A stretch of DNA of 15,000 bases. Source: Faecalimonas sp. (lineage in GTDB: Bacteria > Bacillota > Clostridia > Lachnospirales > Lachnospiraceae). Position 1 is the first letter of the stretch; each line of letters begins with the position of its first letter. Position numbers and translations under genes: made by a program. The stretch lies in NCBI GenBank assembly GCA_020024645.1, contig JAHHTN010000049.1, forward strand, positions 1-15,000, written 5' to 3'. Shown piece after piece: positions 14,945 through 15,000 of the stretch. The notes beneath the pieces were generated by a model. It was not told where the DNA came from and did not search any database. It saw only the letters and a list, made by a program, of their open reading frames with translations.

Positions 14945-15000
14945 TTTCTTTTCCTTCCTTTTTATATTTTTCACATTACAAAGTCATATATGGTATATAT

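Noticed and set aside
14945..14974. GTG start for the surface protein at 14974
   Set aside because: The AAGGA ribosome site lies inside this extension, and the signal peptide begins at the ATG at 14944.
1..15000. CRISPR arrays, insertion sequences, prophage or integration sites
   Set aside because: I saw no regularly spaced repeats, transposase or integrase frames, and no direct-repeat flanks around the tRNA; gene order is that of a stable core region.

Overview
The window looks like a low-GC Clostridia (Bacillota) chromosome, most likely a gut-associated Lachnospiraceae. The grounds are strong AT bias, AGGAGG-type ribosome binding sites, a cysE-cysS-mrnC-rlmB-sigH cluster as in spore-forming Firmicutes, a Cys-type T-box leader, a bacterial GlnRS, and a giant wall-anchored glycan-degrading protein with Big_2, LamG and FIVAR modules. 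I cannot name the genus from the sequence. Every recognisable gene is on the minus strand, so the biological order runs from the right end to the left end.

Right part (9.5-15 kb): one gene encodes a secreted 1812-residue protein. It has a signal peptide, a carbohydrate-binding-like N-terminal module, a GH123/DUF4091-type glycosidase with an Asp-Glu catalytic pair, Big_2 and LamG modules, a sialidase-fold (Asp-box) propeller, two FIVAR-like repeats and a C-terminal sorting signal with a degenerate motif. It is probably a cell-surface enzyme for host glycans. A 14-bp hairpin follows it.

Middle (6.7-9.5 kb): a promoter (TTGACT-17-TATGAT) drives ispF (isoprenoid precursor synthesis), a GNAT-family acetyltransferase with an Eis-like two-part layout, and an M42 aminopeptidase. 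The three genes are tightly packed.

Centre-left (2.5-6.7 kb): a second promoter and a T-box leader with a UGC (Cys) specifier precede cysE, cysS, mrnC, rlmB and sigH. This couples cysteine synthesis, Cys-tRNA charging, 23S rRNA maturation and methylation, and the SigH sigma factor under sensing of uncharged tRNA-Cys. The gene usually found between rlmB and sigH in Bacillus (rae1/yacP) is absent.

Left (1-2.5 kb): a tRNA-Thr(GGU) with its own promoter and terminator, a 358-base non-coding gap holding two hairpins that read like plus-strand terminators, then glnS with its terminator, a decayed grpB (UPF0157) remnant, and the N-terminus of a GntR/MocR-type regulator that runs off the window.

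Most of the window is conserved housekeeping sequence. The most unusual items are the bifunctional-looking surface glycosidase, the Cys-rich tail on IspF, the possible small plus-strand RNA near 2.2 kb, the mismatched tRNA-Thr and the grpB remnant.
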